A DNA stretch of 64,000 bases from Streptomyces sp. NBC_01445 (GCF_035918235.1 NZ_CP109485.1:7417001-7481000); one strand, 5' to 3'; shown: positions 31,702-39,887, counted from the stretch's first letter. Numbers and translations are program-made. The notes: generated by a model from the sequence alone, not told the origin.

Positions 31702-32181
31702 TCAGGTCAGGGCGAGGATGAACGAGGCCGAAGCGGCCAGCGACGCACCACCCCTGATGTGGTTCCACATCAGCCACTCGGACACGTACCTGCGCCACGG
31801 TCCCTCGCTGTCCGGCGCCTCGGGGGCGAGCTTCGCGAGCGCGTCGTTGCGCGGGATGTTCGCGGCGACGGTCACGCCGAACGCGCCCGCGAGCTGGAAC
31901 GCGCTGCCGAGCAGCAGCTCCACGGTGCCCTGCTCCGGCCAGAGCACGAACGTCACGACGGCAAGCACCACGCACAGCGCCGCGGCCCCCAGGAACACCA
32001 CCATGAACGCCGGGCTGACCGCGGCCACGTTGATCGCCTGCATCGCCGCGATGCCCTGTGCGGGTGGGAGCGCCGCGAGCCCCTTCATCACGAAGGTCGA
32101 GAACGCGATGAAGACGCCCGCCGACACCCCGCAGGCGAGCGCGCCCAGGACGGTGAGCACAAAGTACGGTCCCTCGATCAT
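31702..32181 (-). CDS. DUF1772 membrane protein
   Basis: The 159-residue protein has four predicted helices (YFVLTVLGALACGVSAGVFIAF, SPAFMVVFLGAAALCVVLAVVTFV, a third around LLLGSAFQLAGAFGVTVAANI, and a C-terminal one). It carries the DUF1772 signature NIPRNDALAKLAPEAPDSEGPWRRYVSEWLMWNHIRGG. These are small anthrone-oxygenase-like membrane proteins of unknown role. ATG 32181 follows GGGGGAG. Confidence 0.88.
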   Translation of the reverse strand: MIEGPYFVLTVLGALACGVSAGVFIAFSTFVMKGLAALPPAQGIAAMQAINVAAVSPAFMVVFLGAAALCVVLAVVTFVLWPEQGTVELLLGSAFQLAGAFGVTVAANIPRNDALAKLAPEAPDSEGPWRRYVSEWLMWNHIRGGASLAASASFILALT

Positions 32182-32278
32182 CACAACTCCCCCTGCCGGC
32201 GATGCCGTTGGCCTCGCGGTCCGGTCAAGATCCTGCCGCACGGACGAGACGGCCGCCACCATGCGGCATACACGCTTC

Positions 32279-33001
32279 TCACGATTCCCCCACGCGCCAT
32301 GCAGCGAGTACGGCTTCCACCTGCACCCCGATACTCCGTCTGGCCTCGCCCCGCCGCACCCCGCTCATCAGCAACGCGTCGTACACGGTCTCCGTGTGCC
32401 GCACCGCCGCCCGCACCGCCGCCGTCACCGCGGCCCGGGACAGGGCGCGGCCCGCCGCGCTGCGCCCCACCCGGCCACTGCCGCGCAGGGACGCGTGGGC
32501 CGCGATGGCCTCCGCCCGGTCCGGCGGGCAGCCGGGGAAGAGCCGCAGGATCTCCCGCGCGAACGCGGCCGTGAACGACACGTCCTGTGCCGCCCTGCGC
32601 GTCGCGTCCCGCGCCCGGCGCCTCGCCCGCGCATCCGCGTCCGCCAGACACCGCTCCTCGGCGCGGGCCAGCGCCGCCTCCTCCACGAGAACGCCCTGGC
32701 GCTCGTAACGGCCGCGCCGCCGATGGAAACGCACGACCACCGCCGACAGCGAACTCCCTTCCCTGGCACGGCGGGTGAGGGCCCAGTCGCCGCGCGGCAG
32801 ATACACGAGATGCCCGAGGTCCGCGCAGTCCAGACAGCGCGGCGCCCCGTCCTCCAGGGTCAGCAGATCCAGCGGCGCCCGGTGACACTCCGCGCACTGC
32901 CGGCGCTTCAGCGGCTGCACGACGACCGGCCCGCCGGTGCCGGTGTGCGGCGGGGGAGTCCGGCGTCGGGGGGTCCGGTCGCGCCGGGCCTTGGCGGTCA
33001 T
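32279..33001 (-). CDS. DUF2293 protein with zinc-ribbon-like cysteines
   Basis: The 240-residue protein starts with a basic Pro/Arg-rich tail. A CAEC-x17-CLDC pair of CxxC motifs follows (zinc-ribbon-like), then GHLVYLPRGDWALTRRAREGSSLSAVVVRFHRRRGRYERQGVLVE. The C-terminal DUF2293 region contains FPGCPPDRAEAIAAHASLRGSGRVGRS. The composition (Arg-rich, zinc site) suggests nucleic-acid binding; no function is established. Upstream frames in this area are shadows. Confidence 0.87.
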   Translation of the reverse strand: MTAKARRDRTPRRRTPPPHTGTGGPVVVQPLKRRQCAECHRAPLDLLTLEDGAPRCLDCADLGHLVYLPRGDWALTRRAREGSSLSAVVVRFHRRRGRYERQGVLVEEAALARAEERCLADADARARRRARDATRRAAQDVSFTAAFAREILRLFPGCPPDRAEAIAAHASLRGSGRVGRSAAGRALSRAAVTAAVRAAVRHTETVYDALLMSGVRRGEARRSIGVQVEAVLAAWRVGES

Positions 33002-33085
33002 ACGCGGTTCATTCCCCGCGTGCGGGCGAGAACGCGTCGCCGGGGTACGGGTCCCCCTCGGCTCCCCTCCGGCGTGCGAGGCATC

Positions 33086-33736
33086 ATGAGGCGCGTGCGA
33101 CTCGAAGCGATCACCTGGGAACGGCTCGGCGACGCCCTCGCCGAGAGGCTGCTCGAACTGAAGCCGGGCGACGGGAGTCCGTGGCCCCGTATCGCCGTCG
33201 ACGGCCCGCCGGCCGCCCGCCCCGGTGACCTCGCCGCACTGGTCGGGGAGGCGCTGCGGGTGCGCGGACGCCCCTCGCTCGCCGTGGACACCGGCGGCTT
33301 CCTGCGGCCCGCCTCACTGCGCTTCGAGTACGGGCGCGAGGACGTGGAGGCCTACTACAGCGGCTGGTTCGACACGGCCGCCCTGTGGCGCGAGGTCTTC
33401 GGACCGCTCGAACCGGGCGGCACGGGACGCGTCCTGCCGGACCTGTGGGACCCGGCGGCCGACCGCGCGACGCGCAGCTCCTACGTCGAACTGCCGCCCG
33501 GCGGCGTCCTGTTGCTGCACGGGCCCCTGCTCATGGGGCACTGGTTCCCGTTCGACCTGACCGTGCACCTCAAGCTGTCGCCGGGCGCGCTGCGACGCCG
33601 TACACCCGAGGGCGAGCAGTGGACGCTGCCGGCCTTCGAGCGCTACGACAGCGAGACCGACCCGGCCGGCACGGCGGACGTGGTCGTACGGGCGGACGAC
33701 CCCCGGCATCCGGCCTGGGGCGGGCTGCCCTCGTAA
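33086..33736 (+). CDS. Uridine-kinase-like protein with degenerate P-loop
   Basis: The 216-residue protein aligns by eye with actinobacterial uridine-kinase-like proteins: PRIAVDGPPAARPGDLAALVGEALRVRGRPSLAVDTGGFLRPASLRFEYGREDVEAYYSGWFDTAALWREVFGPL. LVLHGPLLMG-type and WTLPAFERYDSETDP blocks follow. In active relatives the P-loop reads roughly VDGPDAAGKT. Here the glycine-lysine-threonine/serine is replaced by ARPGD, so the phosphate-binding lysine is missing. It may be inactive or have changed function. There is no good ribosome-binding site before ATG 33086. Confidence 0.78.
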   Translation: MRRVRLEAITWERLGDALAERLLELKPGDGSPWPRIAVDGPPAARPGDLAALVGEALRVRGRPSLAVDTGGFLRPASLRFEYGREDVEAYYSGWFDTAALWREVFGPLEPGGTGRVLPDLWDPAADRATRSSYVELPPGGVLLLHGPLLMGHWFPFDLTVHLKLSPGALRRRTPEGEQWTLPAFERYDSETDPAGTADVVVRADDPRHPAWGGLPS

Positions 33737-33753
33737 CAGGCTGCTCCCGCTTC

Positions 33754-33769
33754 GGTACGGGCCCGTACC
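33754..33769. repeat. Perfect 16-bp palindrome upstream of the CBS gene
   Basis: GGTACGGGCCCGTACC is fully self-complementary. It lies 18 bp after the kinase-like gene and 95 bp before the CBS gene. It could be an operator; without a loop it is a weak RNA hairpin. Confidence 0.5.
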
Positions 33770-33863
33770 CAGGTGCGGGCCCAGGGCAGCGCGGAGAGAA
33801 TGGATGGTGCCGGGACCTGCGGCGCCTCCGTGCCGCGCCGGCCACCGGCACCGGGAGGTACTC

Positions 33864-34283
33864 ATGACCACCGCCGGAGACATCATGCACCGCGGTGCGC
33901 AGTGGATCCCCGCTCACGAGACCCTGGACCGCGCCGCCCAGCTCATGCGCCAGCTGAACGTGGGCGCGCTGCCCATCAGCGACGAGAACGAACGCCTCTG
34001 CGGGATCCTCACGGACCGCGACATCGTGGTCGGCTGTGTTGCCATGGGCCACGACCCTTCCAAGATCGTCGCCGGTGACCTCGCCCAGGGGACGCCCCGC
34101 TGGATCGACTCGGGCGCCGACGTCGACGAGGTCCTCCAGGAGATGCAGGGGCACCAGATCCGTCGGCTCCCCGTTATCGAGAACAAGCGCCTCGTCGGCA
34201 TGATCAGCGAGGCCGACCTTGCGGCGCATCTGTCCGACGACCAGATGTCGTCCTGGGTCGAGAGCGTCTACGCCAGCAGCTGA
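33864..34283 (+). CDS. CBS-domain pair protein
   Basis: The 139-residue protein is two CBS domains in tandem: TAGDIMHRGAQWIPAHETLDRAAQLMRQLNVGALPISDENERLCGILTDRDIV (first), and ASP-type VDEVLQEMQGHQIRRLPVIENKRLVGMISEADLA (second). Such stand-alone pairs (HRP1-like) bind adenine nucleotides and respond to energy or redox state. The GGGAGGT ribosome-binding site is ideal. It ends before a bidirectional hairpin. Confidence 0.93.
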   Translation: MTTAGDIMHRGAQWIPAHETLDRAAQLMRQLNVGALPISDENERLCGILTDRDIVVGCVAMGHDPSKIVAGDLAQGTPRWIDSGADVDEVLQEMQGHQIRRLPVIENKRLVGMISEADLAAHLSDDQMSSWVESVYASS

Positions 34284-34308
34284 CCTTTGAGATCAGAGAT
34301 CACGATCC

Positions 34309-34332
34309 GGCGGGCCCGGGAGCGGCCCGCCG
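34309..34332. terminator. Terminator between the CBS gene and corA
   Basis: CGGCGGGCC (34309-34317) pairs with GGCCCGCCG (34324-34332) around a 6-nt loop, 25 nt after the CBS stop and between converging genes. Confidence 0.75.
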
Positions 34333-34408
34333 CCACCGAGCAGTCCGTCCTCGGTCACTTCCTCGTGAGCTGACATGGACAGTGCACACCGGTGCCCGGC
34401 AGTACGGG

Positions 34409-35554
34409 TCACAGCCACCCGTTGCGCCGGAAGGCGCGGTGCAGGACGAAACAGATGCTCGCGATCACGCCCAGGAACAGTGGATACCCGAACTGCCAGT
34501 GCAGCTCCGGCATATGGTCGAAGTTCATCCCGTACACGCCGCAGCCCATGGTCGGCACGGCCACGACCGCGGCCCAGGCCGTGATCTTGCGCATGTCCTC
34601 GTTCTGAGCCACCGTCACCTGCGCGAGATGGGCCTGCAGGATCGAGTTCAGCAGCTCGTCGAAGGACGCTATCTGCTCGGCGGCCCTCAGCAGATGGTCG
34701 GAGACGTCCCGGAAGTACGCCTGTATCTCCGGCGCCACCACCTGGAAGGGGCGGCCCGAGAGCTCCTCTATCGGCCGGGCGAGCGGCACGACGGCCCGCT
34801 TCAGCTCCAGCAGCTCGCGCTTGAGCTGGTAGATCCGGCCCGGGTCGGCACGCGCCCCGTCCTCGGCGAACACATCCGCCTCGACCTGGTCGATGTCGGA
34901 CTGGACGGCGTCGATCACGGTGAGATAGTCGTCGACCACATGGTCCGCGATCGCGTGCAGCACAGCGGCCGGGCCCTTGGCGAGCTGCTCCGGGTCCGCC
35001 TCCAGGCCCTCGCGCACCGGGCCCAGCGAGCCGTGCCTCCCGTGCCGCACGGTGATCACGAAGTCCCGGCCGATGAACACCATGATCTCGCCGGTGTCGA
35101 CGACCTCGCTGGTCGCGGTCAGCTCCGCGTGTTCCACGTAACAGACGGTCTTGAACACGGCGAACAGCGTCTGGCCGTACCGCTCGACCTTCGGCCGCTG
35201 GTGCGCGTGCACCGCGTCCTCGACGGCCAGCGGGTGCAGGTCGAACAGCTCGGCGATGTCCGCGAACTCCAGCTCCGTCGGCTCGTGCAGCCCCAGCCAG
35301 ACGAAGCCGTCGTCGGACTTGCGGACCCGGTCGACCGCGTCCACGAGATCGCGCCCGGCCTGCTCACGGACCCCGTCCCGGTACGTCACGCACTTGACGA
35401 CCGCGGACCCCAGCGGCGAGCGGGCGGGGTGGCTCAGGTCGACGCGGGGGTGCCGCCGGGCCAGGCGCGCCACTCTTCTCAGGCGCCCGACCTTGCGCAG
35501 GTCGGACACCTTTCGGAGATCTCCGACCTTCCGCAGGTTGCCTGCCATCGACAT
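34409..35554 (-). CDS. corA: CorA-family Mg2+/Co2+ transporter
   Basis: The 381-residue protein has the large cytoplasmic CorA domain (TYRDGVREQAGRDLVDAVDRV, WLGLHEPTELEFADIAELFDLHPLAVEDAVHAHQRPKVERYG). Two C-terminal helices carry the diagnostic GMN motif (CGVYGMNFDHMPELHWQFGYP). It forms a pentameric channel for divalent cations in the inner membrane. The N-terminus is odd: residues 7-34 are hexad repeats LRKV-x-x (LRKVGD, LRKVSD, LRKVGR, LRRVAR). They give a strongly basic amphipathic helix not present in typical CorA. ATG 35554 follows GAGGAG. Confidence 0.94.
   Translation of the reverse strand: MSMAGNLRKVGDLRKVSDLRKVGRLRRVARLARRHPRVDLSHPARSPLGSAVVKCVTYRDGVREQAGRDLVDAVDRVRKSDDGFVWLGLHEPTELEFADIAELFDLHPLAVEDAVHAHQRPKVERYGQTLFAVFKTVCYVEHAELTATSEVVDTGEIMVFIGRDFVITVRHGRHGSLGPVREGLEADPEQLAKGPAAVLHAIADHVVDDYLTVIDAVQSDIDQVEADVFAEDGARADPGRIYQLKRELLELKRAVVPLARPIEELSGRPFQVVAPEIQAYFRDVSDHLLRAAEQIASFDELLNSILQAHLAQVTVAQNEDMRKITAWAAVVAVPTMGCGVYGMNFDHMPELHWQFGYPLFLGVIASICFVLHRAFRRNGWL
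35453..35536 (-). repeat. 18-bp coding repeats at the corA N-terminus
   Basis: About four to five degenerate 18-bp units encode LRKVGD, LRKVSD, LRKVGR, LRRVAR, LARR immediately after the start region of corA. Confidence 0.75.
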
Positions 35555-35707
35555 GCGGGGCTCCTCGCGCGGGGTGACATCGTGTTTCGGTGACTCGGCG
35601 GGCCAGTCTGCCAGCTCGCGGCGACAACGCCCACGACCCCTGGGGGAACGGAAGGTTCCCCTCCGGAACGCGCGGAACCGCCTCCCGGGACCGGGCCGGA
35701 CAACTGG

Positions 35708-35713
35708 GATAAT
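35708..35713 (+). promoter_or_regulatory. -10 box of a leaderless methyltransferase gene
   Basis: GATAAT (five of six to TATAAT) ends 6 nt before ATG 35720, and no ribosome-binding site is present. Confidence 0.55.
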
Positions 35714-35719
35714 CGGACC

Positions 35720-36517
35720 ATGACGCGACCCGAGGGCTATCTCCTGGACAACCAGCAGCAAGAGGCCGGCCGGCGCTTCGACGCCTTCGCGACCCTCTTC
35801 GACCCCACGACGTTCCGGCACATCGAACAGCTGGGCATCGGCCCCGGCTGGCGCTGCTGGGAGGTCGGCGCGGGCGGCACCTCCGTGGTCTCCTGGCTCG
35901 CCAAGAAGGTCGGCCCGACCGGCCGGGTCCTCGCGACCGACATCGACACCTCGTGGCAGACGTCCGCCGCCCGTTCCCCCATCGAGGTCCGCCGCCACGA
36001 CGTGGCCGCCGACGAGCCGCCCGCCGAGGGCTTCGACCTGGTCCACGCCCGGCTCGTCCTGGTCCATGTGCCCGACAGGGAGCTGGCGTTGAAGTCCATG
36101 CTGCGCGCGCTGCGGCCCGGCGGACGGCTGCTCGTCGAGGACGCCGACCCCGCGCTCCAGCCGCTCGCGTGCCCCGACGAGCACGGCCCCGCCGAGGAGC
36201 TGGCGAACCGGCTCCGCCGCGGCTTCCGCAAACTGCTCGCGGAGCGCGGCGCCGACCTGTCGTACGGCCGCAGGCTGCCGAGGCTGTTGCGGGAGGCGGG
36301 CCTGCACCAGGTGGAGGCCGACGCGTACTTCCCGCTGACGTCCGAGGCGTGCGGGGCCCTGGAGACGGCCACGTTCCAGCAGATCCGCGAGTCCCTGGTC
36401 CGCGCGGGCCACGCCACGGACGAGGAGATCGACCGCCACCTGGCCGATGTCGCGACCGGCTCGATGGACTTGGCGACGGCGCCGCTGATCTCGGCCTGGG
36501 GACGGAAGCGGGCCTAG
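35720..36517 (+). CDS. Class I SAM-dependent methyltransferase
   Basis: The 265-residue protein shows WRCWEVGAGGTSVVSWLAKKVGPTGRVLATDIDTSW (motif I with the ribose-binding Asp). DLVHARLVLVHVPDRELALKSMLRALRPGGRLLVEDADP (motifs IV-V) follows, with a C-terminal lid. Small-molecule methyltransferase of unknown substrate. It is divergent from corA and converges on psuK. Confidence 0.9.
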   Translation: MTRPEGYLLDNQQQEAGRRFDAFATLFDPTTFRHIEQLGIGPGWRCWEVGAGGTSVVSWLAKKVGPTGRVLATDIDTSWQTSAARSPIEVRRHDVAADEPPAEGFDLVHARLVLVHVPDRELALKSMLRALRPGGRLLVEDADPALQPLACPDEHGPAEELANRLRRGFRKLLAERGADLSYGRRLPRLLREAGLHQVEADAYFPLTSEACGALETATFQQIRESLVRAGHATDEEIDRHLADVATGSMDLATAPLISAWGRKRA

Positions 36518-36558
36518 GACGTCCGCCGTTCTCCCGTTTGTGGGCGGCCGGGGCGCTC

Positions 36559-37458
36559 TCAGCGCTGCGGCGGTCGGCCCCCCACCCGCGCCACTGCCAG
36601 CGCCCCCGCGTGGCAACCGTCGGTCGCCGCCTCCCGTGGCCCGGCGCCCCGCACCCACGCGGCGAGGAACGCGCCCGTGAACGCGTCGCCCGCCCCCGTC
36701 GAGTCCCGCGCCACCGCCGGCAGCGACGGCACGCGCGCGCGTACCGCCCCGCCTTGCGCCACCACCGCTCCCGCGACCCCCGACGTGACGACGACCAGCG
36801 GAAACCATCCACTGAGCTTCGCCGCCGCGACCTCCGCGTCTCCGACGCCGCTCAGCAGCTCCGCCTCGTCCCTGCTGGGCAGCAGGATGTCCACGCCCTT
36901 GGCGAGCGCCAGGAACCGGTCGGGCCCCAGCTCCCTGAGGAAGCCCGCCGAAGCGGGATCGATACTCACCGGCACCCCACGCGCGCGTGCCGAGGCCAGC
37001 GCCGCCGCGACCAGGCCGCGCCCCTCGGCGGAGAAGAACAGATACCCGGACAGATGCAGCCACGCGACCCCGCCGAGCAGGTCCGCGGACCAGTCGGCGG
37101 GGGAGAGACGCAGCGAGGCCCCGCTGTCCGTGAGGAACGTCCGCTCGGCGCCGGCTCCCGTGTCGACCAGCGCGATCACCGTCCCGGTCGCCGCCTCCGG
37201 GTCGACGACGAGCCGGGGACGCACCCTCGCGCGCGTGAGCGCCTCCTCGTGCCAGGCCGCCGAGTCCGCGCCGACCCGCCCGAGCAACGCCACGTCCGGG
37301 CAGCCCGAATGGGCCGCCCAGCACGCCACGTTCGCCCCCGCGCCCCCCGGCAGCGTACGGATCTCCGCCGCCGTGTCCGTGCCCGCCGCGAGCGGGGCGT
37401 CGTGCCGGGCCACGATGTCCGTGACGACGTCCCCGACGACCAGGAGTGTTCCGCTCAC
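36559..37458 (-). CDS. psuK: PfkB-family kinase, probable pseudouridine kinase
   Basis: The 299-residue ribokinase-fold protein has LLVVGDVVTDIVARHDAPLAAGTDT, the substrate glycines LPGGAGANVACWAA, and the C-terminal DSTGAGDAFTGAFLAAWV with the catalytic Asp and anion hole. Sugar specificity is inferred from coupling to psuG: PsuK phosphorylates pseudouridine to pseudouridine 5'-phosphate, which PsuG then cleaves. GTG 37458 overlaps the psuG stop (GTGA). ATG 37470 is an alternative start within the psuG end. Confidence 0.85.
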   Translation of the reverse strand: MSGTLLVVGDVVTDIVARHDAPLAAGTDTAAEIRTLPGGAGANVACWAAHSGCPDVALLGRVGADSAAWHEEALTRARVRPRLVVDPEAATGTVIALVDTGAGAERTFLTDSGASLRLSPADWSADLLGGVAWLHLSGYLFFSAEGRGLVAAALASARARGVPVSIDPASAGFLRELGPDRFLALAKGVDILLPSRDEAELLSGVGDAEVAAAKLSGWFPLVVVTSGVAGAVVAQGGAVRARVPSLPAVARDSTGAGDAFTGAFLAAWVRGAGPREAATDGCHAGALAVARVGGRPPQR

Positions 37459-38360
37459 GGCCGCGCCCATGCCGCCGCGATGCGTGCCGCGAGCCGTACG
37501 TTGCCGCGTACCGCCGCGAGGTTGGCCTCCAGCGAGGCGCCGTCCGTGTGCCGTACCAGGTAGTCCAGGAGGAACGGCGTGACCGCCTGCCCCGTGACGC
37601 CCTCGGCGTCGCACGCGTGCAGCGCATCGTCCAGCACACGCGCGTGGAGCGCGGGATCGAGCTGCTCCGCCTCGGGCACCGGGTTCGCCACGATCAGCGC
37701 GGTCTCGGGCCCGCCCAGCGCGTCCTGAGCCCGCATCACCCCGGCCACCTCGGCCGGATCGCGCAGTGTCCAGTCCACCGGATGGCCCGAGTCGGACAGA
37801 TAGAAGCCGGGGAAGCGGCCGGTCCCGTACCCGGCCACCGACACTCCCAGGGTCTCCAGGCGCTGAAGGGTCGCCGGTACGTCCAGGATCGACTTGACGC
37901 CCGCGCACACCACGGTGATCCGCGTCCGCGCGAGCAGCCCGAGGTCGGCCGACTCGTCCTGCGTCTCCGTCCACCGCCGGTGCACCCCGCCCAGCCCCCC
38001 CGTAGCGAACACCCGCACCCCCGCGCGCGCCGCGAGCAGCGCTGTCGCCGACACGGTCGTCGCCCCGCTCGCACCCGTCGCCACGGCGAGCGGCAGATCG
38101 CGGTGACTCAGCTTGCGGATGCCGTCCTGGGTCGCGACCCGCTCCAACTGGCCCTTGTCCAGGCCGACCTGGGGGTTTCCGTCGAGAACGGCGATCGTCG
38201 CGGGGACCGCTCCCTCGGCGCGTACGAGCTCTTCGAGTTCGAGCGCCACCCGCAGATTGCGCGGGCGCGGCAGCCCGTGCGCGATGATCGTCGACTCCAG
38301 GGCCACGACCGGCCGGCCCGCCGCCACCGCTTCCCGCACCTCATCGGACACCAGCACCAC
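37455..38360 (-). CDS. psuG: Pseudouridine-5'-phosphate glycosidase
   Basis: PsuG splits pseudouridine 5'-phosphate reversibly into uracil and ribose 5-phosphate. The 301-residue sequence carries the family blocks VVALESTIIAHGLPRPRN, VATGASGATTVSATALLAARAGVRVFATGGLGGVHRRWTETQDESADL, VVCAGVKSILDVPATLQRLETLGVSVAGYGT (Schiff-base lysine in GVKSIL), and a C-terminal QAVTPFLLDYLVRHTDGASLEANLA. Length is standard. The GTG start follows AGGAGG. It is coupled to the downstream kinase, giving a two-step salvage path for RNA-derived pseudouridine. Confidence 0.95.
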   Translation of the reverse strand: MVLVSDEVREAVAAGRPVVALESTIIAHGLPRPRNLRVALELEELVRAEGAVPATIAVLDGNPQVGLDKGQLERVATQDGIRKLSHRDLPLAVATGASGATTVSATALLAARAGVRVFATGGLGGVHRRWTETQDESADLGLLARTRITVVCAGVKSILDVPATLQRLETLGVSVAGYGTGRFPGFYLSDSGHPVDWTLRDPAEVAGVMRAQDALGGPETALIVANPVPEAEQLDPALHARVLDDALHACDAEGVTGQAVTPFLLDYLVRHTDGASLEANLAAVRGNVRLAARIAAAWARP

Positions 38361-38439
38361 GCGCCTGCCTCCTGCCTGTCGGGTCTCCCCTCATCCATGG
38401 CGGGCGGCGCGCACGCCCAAACCCCAGCGGCACGACGGT

Positions 38440-38472
38440 AAACACTCACGGTGTACCGGCAAACACTTGCGG
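38440..38472. promoter_or_regulatory. Direct repeat upstream of psuG and the VOC gene
   Basis: AAACACTCACGG (38440-38451) and AAACACTTGCGG (38461-38472) are 21 bp apart, in the 141-bp divergent region. This is a candidate operator for either gene. Confidence 0.4.
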
Positions 38473-38493
38473 CGCGGCGGCCGGCCGAGCAGC

Positions 38494-38535
38494 CTGAGCG
38501 CATGACGGACAACTCTGAGCGCATGACGGACAACA
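38494..38535 (+). repeat. 21-bp tandem duplication over the VOC gene start
   Basis: Copies 38494-38514 and 38515-38535 differ only in the last base. Each contains GAGCGCATGACGGACAAC, so two in-frame ATG starts (38502, 38523) with the same context exist and the protein begins MTDNSERMTDN. Confidence 0.88.
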
Positions 38536-38957
38536 CGGCACGCCTCGACCATGTCGTGCTCTGGGTCAGCGACCCGGTGGCCGCGGCGGACTTCTACGAG
38601 CAGGCCGTCGGCCTCGAACCTCTCAGGGTCGCCGAGTTCAAGGAGGGCACGGTCTCGTTCCCCTCGGTGCGGCTCAACGAGGAGACCATCCTGGACCTCG
38701 CGCCGCTGCCCATGGCAGCCCGCATGAACATGGTGCCGGGTGGCGACAAGAGCGCCGGCCACCCGGTCAACCACGTGTGCATCGCCCTGACCGAAGGCGG
38801 CTACGACAGCCTGCGCGCCCGTCTGGAGGAGCGCGAGGTGCCGGTCTCGGACCACGGCCGCCACTCGTACGGCGCCCGCGGCCCGGCCGTCCGCAGCTTC
38901 TACTTCCGCGACCCCGACGGGAACGTCTTCGAAGCGCGTTACTACGAAGAGGCCTGA
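38502..38957 (+). CDS. VOC-family (glyoxalase/dioxygenase fold) protein
   Basis: The 151-residue protein has paired beta-alpha-beta-beta-beta modules: RLDHVVLWVSDPVAAADFYEQAVGLEPL and HPVNHVCIALTEGGYDSLRARLEEREVPV. It ends in the family finish VRSFYFRDPDGNVFEARYYEE. His in LDHVV and NHVC and Glu in FEARY fit the metal site. Activity is unknown; candidates are glyoxalase, dioxygenase or antibiotic-binding protein. The start is duplicated by a 21-bp tandem repeat, and no strong Shine-Dalgarno is present before either ATG. Confidence 0.88.
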   Translation: MTDNSERMTDNTARLDHVVLWVSDPVAAADFYEQAVGLEPLRVAEFKEGTVSFPSVRLNEETILDLAPLPMAARMNMVPGGDKSAGHPVNHVCIALTEGGYDSLRARLEEREVPVSDHGRHSYGARGPAVRSFYFRDPDGNVFEARYYEEA

Positions 38958-39032
38958 AAGGCCGGATACGGGGCGCGGCCCTGCTCGTACAGGGGCTGGC
39001 TGTACGGGGGGCAGCCGTACCGGGGTTGTGGG

Positions 39033-39332
39033 TCAGCGGCGCGCGCGGCCCCACGCACGGCCGCGCGACCGGCCGCCTGTCCGGCCGCGGTCGAGCAGTG
39101 CCACGCCCAGGGCGGCCAGGCCGATCTGAATCAGCCACTCCACCCAGTCGACCCCCTTGGTGTCCGCGACACCGATGCCCGCGGCGATGGCCGAACCGAG
39201 CAGCGCGGCCACGATGCCGACGACGACCGTCGCCAGGATGCCGATGCGCTGACGGCCCGGCAGGGCGAGCCGGCCCAGGACGCCGATGACGATGCCGATC
39301 ACGATCGCGCTGATGACGCCGGAAATCTCCAT
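39033..39332 (-). CDS. GlsB/YeaQ/YmgE-family stress membrane protein
   Basis: The 99-residue protein has three hydrophobic helices with the family's Gly-rich motif (ISAIVIGIVIGVLGRLALPGRQRIGILATVVVGIVAALLGSAIA). It ends in a basic Arg/Gly tail. Members are small envelope proteins induced by stress; the biochemical role is not known. It converges on the VOC gene. Confidence 0.9.
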   Translation of the reverse strand: MEISGVISAIVIGIVIGVLGRLALPGRQRIGILATVVVGIVAALLGSAIAAGIGVADTKGVDWVEWLIQIGLAALGVALLDRGRTGGRSRGRAWGRARR

Positions 39333-39468
39333 GTCCCCACGACTCCCTAGAACCCGGGCACGCGGCGCCCGGGACGTTGTCTCAAGGTCTCTTCCCCTTG
39401 ACGAGCCGTCCAGTCCGGGCCGTGACCGAGGTACGGGTCGTCCAGTGAACAGAGGGGTCCGCGCTGCC

Positions 39469-39474
39469 TAGAGT
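39469..39474 (+). promoter_or_regulatory. -10 box of the cupin gene
   Basis: TAGAGT ends 8 nt before ATG 39483, with no ribosome-binding site; probably leaderless. Confidence 0.45.
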
Positions 39475-39482
39475 GACCGTTC

Positions 39483-39848
39483 ATGACCACGAATGATCAG
39501 GCCACTGCTTCTTTTGCCGTACACATCCCGGACGTTGAACTCGAACCGGAGCCCCTCGATCCGGAGCAGATCGTCTCGGGCGCCCCTGTCGTCACGGGCA
39601 AGGTGCTCTGGGAGTCCGCCGACGGCAAGCAGCTGCGGGGCATCTGGCAGATCACGCCGGGCGTGGTGACGGACACCGAGGCGAACGAGCTGTTCGTGGT
39701 CGTCTCCGGTCGCGCCACTGTCGAGGTCGAGGGCGGGCAGACGCTGGAGGTGGGCCCCGGTGACGCGGCCGTACTGCGCGAGGGCGACCGTACGACGTGG
39801 ACCGTGCACGAGACCCTGCGGAAGGCGTACCACATCACGCTGCCCTGA
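39483..39848 (+). CDS. Cupin-domain protein
   Basis: The 121-residue single-domain cupin contains GIWQITPGVVTDTEANELFVVVSGRATVEVEGGQTLEVGPGDAAVLREGDRTTWTVHETLRKAYHI. The (D/E)-x-(E)LF-V-V-SG strand pair and the G-D-A-x(L) turn match the RmlC-like cupins used as small sensors or enzymes. The usual first-motif histidines are replaced (DTEANE), so metal binding is doubtful. Function unknown. Confidence 0.88.
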   Translation: MTTNDQATASFAVHIPDVELEPEPLDPEQIVSGAPVVTGKVLWESADGKQLRGIWQITPGVVTDTEANELFVVVSGRATVEVEGGQTLEVGPGDAAVLREGDRTTWTVHETLRKAYHITLP

Positions 39849-39887
39849 CCGGCGTCATGGTGTCCGACCACCGCCACGCCGCCCTGA

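Noticed and set aside
30469..32574. Plus-strand frame opposite gltD and DUF1772
   Set aside because: Shadow of clear minus-strand genes; no start signal or domain.
35555..37639. Minus-strand frame running through psuK, the 35720 methyltransferase and corA as one protein
   Set aside because: Only the corA part (to 35554) has homologous sequence and a ribosome-binding site; the upstream part is antisense to a real methyltransferase.
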